9,051 nucleotides of DNA from an uncultured Bacteroidales bacterium (GTDB lineage: Bacteria; Bacteroidota; Bacteroidia; Bacteroidales; F082). Below the pieces are notes generated by a model. That model made no database searches. It was not told where the DNA came from and was given only the letters and a program-made list of their open reading frames with translations. The DNA lies in the NCBI GenBank assembly GCA_937884015.1, contig CALGBV010000382.1, forward strand, positions 1 to 9,051, in the 5' to 3' direction. Below, one piece after another: positions 6,301-9,051 of this stretch; position 1 is the stretch's first letter, and every line of letters begins with the position of its first letter. The position numbers and the translations under genes are program-made.

Positions 6301-9051
6301 ATGCCGAAGCCGTTGTTGCCCGAAATCTTACAGTTGGTAAAGGCGCAGTGGTCGGAAACAACCACATAGCCGCCTTGGTTGTTGGTCAGTTCGCAGTTGA
6401 TGAAGTTGTTGTAGATGATGCGCCGGTCGCACGACTCGAAGTCATCGTTGTACATATAGATGGCCTCTACCCCACTGTTGGTATAGTTTTCCGTAATCTT
6501 ACAGTTGCGGATGGTAGCATAGCGTTTCAACGAAAGTGCCGTACCATTGCTGACGCTGGCTCTCGAGAAGCCGTTCTTAATCGTGAAGCCATCGATGATC
6601 AACGGGTTGTCGGCTGTGCAATCTTCCACTTGGTAGATGACACGCTGGATATAGTCACCGTCGAGTATGGTTTCATGGTTTGCAATGTCACGCTGGCTGA
6701 GGTCGTAATCAGCCAATTCGGTACCGGTCAAGCCGCCATACATTTGGGTGTTCGGGAACAAGCGGAAGGCGTTGACTGAAGTTCCATCGCCACGATACAA
6801 GCCTTCGGCCACCCAAATCTGATTGAGGTCGCTTGGATGGGTTCCTGCATATTCGGTAGCATCCTTGAGGCTGCCGAAAGCGTTCTCCCATGAAGTACCA
6901 TTGCGCAAACCGCCGCCTTCTTCTGTAACATAAATGATGTGCTTGAAACTGAGGTTGAGCACCACCACACTATCGCAGGTTTCGTTGATAGCCCAACGGT
7001 GGACATATTGTCCCGACTCGGTGAGCCATTCGCCGTAGAACGGATAATGCGTGTTCATGGTTACATCGTTGTATTCGCGATAAAGGACACACTTGTATTC
7101 GTAGGCACCGATTTCAACGGTCTCGTCCATGATACGGTCGTTGCCGATAAAGTCCTTTTCAACGGCAACCACGCTGTTATCACCGGCATCGATGAGGGCT
7201 GAGTTTTCAGTCAAGGTGTAATCGCCATTGACAGGAGCCAAGAAGCAAGGATATTCGTAGGCCTGAGAAGTGCCTGTGTTATCGGCAGCCAAAGCCACCA
7301 CTTCGTCTTCATAACCTTCAAGGCCATGCTCAACGGCGCAGTTGTTGAAACTGCAGTTCTCTGCCAAGCGTGAGGCTTCGAAGTGGGCGCAGAGGTCGCT
7401 GTAGTTGCGGTTGCCCCAAACAACAGTGTTGTGGAACACACCGCCACTGATTGGATAAACGTTACTGCCTCTGTTGTTCGATTTGTTGTTATTGATGTTG
7501 CAGTTGATGAACTGGTCGTTGTTGCCAAGGCTGTGACCAACGATAGCCAAAGCATTGTTATGGTCAATCTGGCAATCGTGGAAGGTGTTGGCATATTGCG
7601 AACCGTTTTTACGCTTGTTGAGTGCTACGGCATTGTTGAATGCCAGACGGCAATGGCGCATCACAGTAAAGTCGGCATAGAGTTGCGCCTCGCTGAGGTT
7701 GTCTTCCTCTGGCAGTTCCACCCGGACCTGGTTATAAGTGAAGTTCGCATGGTTCACCGAGCCGCCATAGAGGGCAATCTTACCGATGTTATGGTTGAAG
7801 TCGCAAGCCTCCATCGTAGCGTTGACAGCATACAGGTAACTGTTCACCATAGAGGCATTCGTGCTGACATATTCGGTGGTGTCGTAAGCGATGACGACAT
7901 GGTCGAGGGTGCCGCCAAACACGCTCAGTGTCGTGCCCTTCATCGCATTGCTGATGCCGCTGTTGTGTTCTGGGTCACGGACAATGCGGTTGTTCTCGAA
8001 ACTGATGTTTCTCAAGGTGGTGTTGGCCAAGATGGCTGCACCAGCACCGTTGAGGTGGTTCAGGTTGTACGACATGTCGTTGCTCACAGGATGAACGAGA
8101 ATGGCACCGTTATAGTCGTAGAAGCTGCCTTCATTCATATAGCCGTTGCGGATGACGAAACCATCCCAAACGGCGGCATCCTCTTCGGCAAATGGTTCGT
8201 TCTGATAAAGGACGCGCTGAGATGACATACCATCAAGGAAGGTTGGATGGGCTGCAGGATCACGTTGGTCGAGCGAAGTCTCGTTGCCGGCAAAGCCGCC
8301 ATAGACTTCAACACCAGCCACCACATTGAAGGCGCTGTGATTGCCATTGGCGTCACCCGTATAGGAGCCTTCCTTCACCCAGACCTGGGCGGCAGGCGTT
8401 GTGGTGTTGGCATGTGCAACAGCATATTGCAGATCCGAAGTGGCATTGACCCATGACGAGCCGTCGCCTTCGCCGTCTTGTGCCACATAAATCACGCCAT
8501 CGGTTGGTGTCACGCTGATGTGCGAGGCTTCCGTTGAAGCAATGGCGCCGAGGTCGCTGCCTTCAGTGCCCTGCTTGTGGCAGATGGAATTGAGGCCTAA
8601 GCTCCAATCCACATCGTCGATGCTGATGAGATGACCGACATTTGGAGTCGGATTGACAAAATCAGGAACGAAATTGCCTGAGTTCCCAAGCACGATATTG
8701 CCCACGCCATTGTACATGGCGTTTTCGATGGCGCAATAATTGATTTCGGATGCCAAATCCTTGGCGATGAAATCATGAGTATAGATGGCTTGTTCGTTAC
8801 CCCAGACAATGGAGTTCTGCATGACTGAGTTACGCAACGAAATCAAGGCATGCTTCGGCTGACGCAAGTGGTTGACATCGTCGTTTTCCATGTTAAGGAA
8901 GAGATCGGCATTCACCGTGTAGGTGTAATCGGTGTGGTTATTCACGAAATCGCAATGGTCGATGAGCACATTGTTGATCGCGTTCAGTACGGCACCATAG
9001 CTCTTGCCTTCACCGCCGCCGCTATAGTTTCGCGTGCAGGTATTGTTGTAG
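1..9051 (-). CDS. Giant modular right-handed beta-helix surface protein (partial at both ends; last ~100 codons of foreign origin)
   Basis: One frame stays open from 9050 to 3 (3,016 codons), so the gene has no visible start, signal peptide or stop and encodes well over 300 kDa. The product is built of seven tandem modules that each combine a conserved head, parallel beta-helix rungs rich in GGG-I-Y and C-x-I-x-x-N, a W-G-N signature and a closing I-G-A-Y-E, followed by one fibronectin type III domain. This order matches right-handed beta-helix proteins of Bacteroidota, whose module ends resemble the choice-of-anchor Q type. Such proteins are usually exported, often by type IX secretion, and are thought to bind glycans or surfaces. 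No catalytic residues could be identified, so adhesion or carbohydrate binding is inference. The C-terminal sorting domain expected in this group is not seen, because from about 302 downward the frame encodes part of an unrelated amidohydrolase at much higher GC. The natural end of the protein is therefore probably missing. Confidence 0.93.
336..617 (-). other. Fibronectin type III domain
   Basis: Right after the last I-G-A-Y-E the chain begins NCHVPTGLIV, the usual C-x-x-P-x-x-L opening of FN3 domains in Bacteroidota exported proteins. It continues with ANVYWTPADDESQW (W at 548), MVYYMQVDE, TNFIVLDGLEPNLEYFVK and VRSMCSS, ending in YFNTACDP (Cys at 344). The L-x-G-L-x-P-x-x-x-Y-x-V-x-V-R core with a nearby cysteine is diagnostic at family level. 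In related proteins such a domain is commonly followed by further FN3 or a sorting domain. Here the expected continuation is lost within about 30 bases. Confidence 0.85.
630..1847 (-). repeat. Module 7 (406 residues), last beta-helix module
   Basis: Head: DANNIIYVTQFGAG (Y at 1796), NGSSWEDAT (W at 1754), RPQIWMAAGIYTGSG (W at 1682), LYGGFAGNEPASYDLSLRD (Y at 1604), ITRLDGQNLQQIM and LNGITFQNGRSNREGGAAY. Rungs include IDYCQFLNNTMVW, GHGGGALNSSN, YHSTFMNNYSNGDGGAIK, INWCLIKNNTADKSGGGIN, ISYNHAEKGGGLYG and VKNTADIYNGSANNGGGMY. The signature is SNNIVWGNRTGA (W at 890). The tail has ISYTAFESDETFPAGTGNIVL, DFSLQESSMCINVGNNA and AIIDMGAYE ending at 630. It leads directly into the fibronectin type III domain. 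Confidence 0.9.
1848..3026 (-). repeat. Module 6 (393 residues)
   Basis: Head: EHNIIYVDAHNNSG (Y at 2975), GDSWANAIPDLQLAI (W at 2930), KIWIAGGTYTGNG (W at 2858), LYGGFAGNEAYDYDLDDRD (Y at 2780), ATILDGQNIQRTLQQ and IYDGLTLKNGF. Rungs include NNGGVVMMQKGN, RDGVAGGLFFNN, DNTIIRNCKTTAS, FHNCLLANNSASGNGGAG and NNYASVDGGGLYI. The signature is YNSVLWGNKIGNN (W at 2213). The tail has LYSAIEGGFAGEGNITL, YPMFVNPS, DDWSIEDGSVLVNHGKLSY and KADMGAYE ending at 1848. The glycine-rich turns are more relaxed and serine/threonine-rich than in module 3. Confidence 0.89.
3027..4373 (-). repeat. Module 5 (449 residues), with Cys-Asp-Ser spacer
   Basis: After the spacer (4373-4218) the head reads CIWYVKQGGAG (Y at 4208), NGSSWENATGDL (W at 4166), KQIWVAQGLYQGNGTSV (W at 4088), ILGGFEGNELENVDFDSRD, NHASILDGSHCQRVLGN and IDGFTIQNGYTTKEGGGVYA. 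Rungs include VSDCDIFSNTALHDGGGA, LTYCEIYRNL, SGSKRGGGIYGNNA and NNCLIANNSVL. The signature is NCVLWGNKTDLN (W at 3356). The tail has RYCAVQGGAAGIGNIKL, GDWRFQDNSILANHGERLTY and RIDIGAYE ending at 3027. Head positions pair with module 3, tail positions with module 6. Confidence 0.89.
4218..4373 (-). repeat. Spacer copy B: ~52-residue Cys-Asp-Ser repeat
   Basis: This is the second copy of the spacer that precedes modules 3 and 5 only. It contains YNFYGRILTESGKYEHQW followed by SDCDSLVSLELEI (Cys at 4253). Its length and spacing match copy A at 7097-6939 within one residue. Modules 2, 4, 6 and 7 start with a much shorter linker instead, usually a stretch such as P-D-A-N-N just before I-I-Y-V. 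Confidence 0.8.
4374..5579 (-). repeat. Module 4 (402 residues)
   Basis: Head: DANNIIYVSPEACG (Y at 5528), DGSSWDNAT (W at 5486), KPQIWVKKGTYGDD (W at 5414), VYGGLNGDEPASYDLSQRD (Y at 5336), then RVLEQFG and TWDGFHIKSGY. Rungs include NGGGVLLRKGG, SHCEIYDNVAFVGGGIYRG, ITNTKLRHNYAIDEGGAIF and IANCEISGNNA. The signature is NCVMWGNDSRN (W at 4685). The tail has YDYCAIQGGAPAENTGSNI, PTENSAFVNQGDN and DIVDMGAYE ending at 4374. The head segment EPASYDLS(Q/L)RD is almost identical to that of module 7. The linker before it is short (SDFTGRTLILPDANN). Confidence 0.89.
5580..7097 (-). repeat. Module 3 (506 residues), longest module, with Cys-Asp-Ser spacer
   Basis: It opens with the spacer described separately (7097-6939). 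The head then reads IIYVTEEGGG (Y at 6932), NGTSWENAF (W at 6890), NQIWVAEGLYRGDGTSV (W at 6815), MYGGLTGTELADYDLSQRD and HETILDGDYIQRVIYQ, then IDGFTIKNGF. The rungs are very regular, each centred on a cysteine: IRNCKITENYT, FINCELTNNQGG, FTNCKISGNNGFG, VEDCQLIGNGGRA, ITSCLFANNSA, ITCSTFVNNTAKDDGGALYG. The usual W-G-N is replaced by VNTILSGNKASG (ILSGN at about 5909-5895). The tail has ITYSAIEGGYPGEGNIGL, SPCVNNG and RIDIGAYE ending at 5580. The head is closest to that of module 5. Confidence 0.89.
6939..7097 (-). repeat. Spacer copy A: ~53-residue Cys-Asp-Ser repeat
   Basis: Between the I-G-A-Y-E end of module 2 and the head of module 3 lies a short extra unit. It contains YPFYGEWLTESGQYVHRW followed by ETCDSVVVLNLSF (Cys at 6977). 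It aligns with spacer copy B at 4373-4218: both share FYG, LTESG-x-Y-x-H-x-W, CDS-hydrophobic-V and L-x-L at matching spacing. The pattern F-x-G...L-T-x-S-G-x-Y...G-C-D-S-V-V-x-L-x-L is known from repeats in exported Bacteroidota proteins and looks like a small beta-sandwich. Its function here is not known. Confidence 0.8.
7098..8540 (-). repeat. Module 2 (481 residues), unusual rung region without GGG-I-Y
   Basis: Head: GVIYVAQDG (Y at 8489), GSSWVNAT (W at 8453), QVWVKEGSYTGD (W at 8381), VYGGFAGNETSLDQRD (Y at 8303), HPTFLDGMSSQRVLYQ and VWDGFVIRNGY. Tail: HNTVVWGNRNY (W at 7418), NCAVEHG, YTLTENSALIDAG and VEIGAYE ending at 7098. The rung region in between is long and departs from its neighbours. 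It lacks the glycine triplets and uses Asn/His-rich turns (NHNIGKIALYGGSVNHANF, HDCQIDHNNALAIVG, INCNINNNKSNNRG). Regular spacing of C-x-(I/L/F) positions still fits beta-helix coils. The linker before the head is short and lacks the Cys-Asp-Ser spacer. Confidence 0.87.
8541..9051 (-). repeat. Module 1 (C-terminal part only)
   Basis: This is the tail of a beta-helix module cut by the window edge, 170 codons. Visible parts in order are a glycine-rich rung (NYSGGGEGKSYGAV), a rung with IDHCDFVNNHTDY, the signature QNSIVWGNEQ (W at 8804), INYCAIENAMYNGVGNIVLG, a strand ending in PDFVNPTPN, VDWSLGLNSICHKQG, and the module end SDLGAIAS at about 8555. The end motif is degenerate: DLGAIAS replaces the DIGAYE seen in the other modules. 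The head and most rungs must lie beyond 9051. Confidence 0.88.

Noticed and set aside
630..9051. Chlamydial Pmp-type autotransporter, suggested by GGA(I/L) and F-x-x-N motifs in the rungs
   Set aside because: These motifs follow from beta-helix rungs in general. The module heads, the I-G-A-Y-E ends, the Cys-Asp-Ser spacers and the FN3 domain fit Bacteroidota exported proteins, and no beta-barrel is in view.
1..9051. Frameshifts or stop codons that would make this a pseudogene
   Set aside because: I translated every line in the minus frame and found no stop and no frame change from 9050 to 3.
1..9051. CRISPR array or short DNA tandem repeats, suggested by recurring strings such as gccgccata
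   Set aside because: The recurrences are codons of the conserved Y-G-G and G-G-G turns, irregularly spaced and diverged at third positions. They are protein repeats, not DNA arrays.

Overview
The window is one uninterrupted reading frame on the minus strand. Reading from base 9050 down to base 3 I translated 3,016 consecutive codons with no stop, and neither a start nor a stop codon of the gene lies in view. All but about the last 100 codons encode a giant, modular, right-handed parallel beta-helix protein of the kind found as secreted or surface proteins in Bacteroidales. The base composition (about 49% GC by hand count over 361-600), the Bacteroidota-style fibronectin type III domain and the linkers with a Cys-Asp-Ser motif suggest a gut or rumen Bacteroidales genome or metagenome contig. 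No taxon can be fixed from this sequence alone.

Layout along the protein (high to low coordinates): a partial module 1 (9050-8541), then six complete modules of roughly 390-510 residues: module 2 (8540-7098), 3 (7097-5580), 4 (5579-4374), 5 (4373-3027), 6 (3026-1848) and 7 (1847-630). Each complete module has the same order: a strand resembling I-I-Y-V followed by GSSW; I-W-V-x-x-G-x-Y; Y-G-G-F-x-G-N-E; RD...TILDG...QRV; a run of beta-helix rungs with GGG-I-Y and C-x-I-x-x-N-x-A motifs; a (V/I)-(V/L)-W-G-N signature; Y-C-A-I-E-G-G; D-W-S-L...S-x-C-V-N-x-G; and a closing D-I-G-A-Y-E. Modules 3 and 5 also start with a spacer of about 52 residues. A single fibronectin type III domain (617-336) follows module 7.

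The last ~300 bases (1 to about 302) are different. GC rises to about 65% (hand count over 1-240) and the frame changes, without a stop, into an internal piece of an amidohydrolase-family TIM-barrel enzyme (ARHPDRFIPSVGLDPRGLG...). A beta-helix/FN3 surface protein running straight into the middle of a cytosolic-type enzyme at a sharp composition step is best explained as a chimeric assembly join near 260-335. A genuine fusion or recombination is possible but less likely.

There is no intergenic space, and no promoter, terminator, RNA gene, CRISPR array or mobile element is visible. Long open frames on the plus strand are shadows of this gene.
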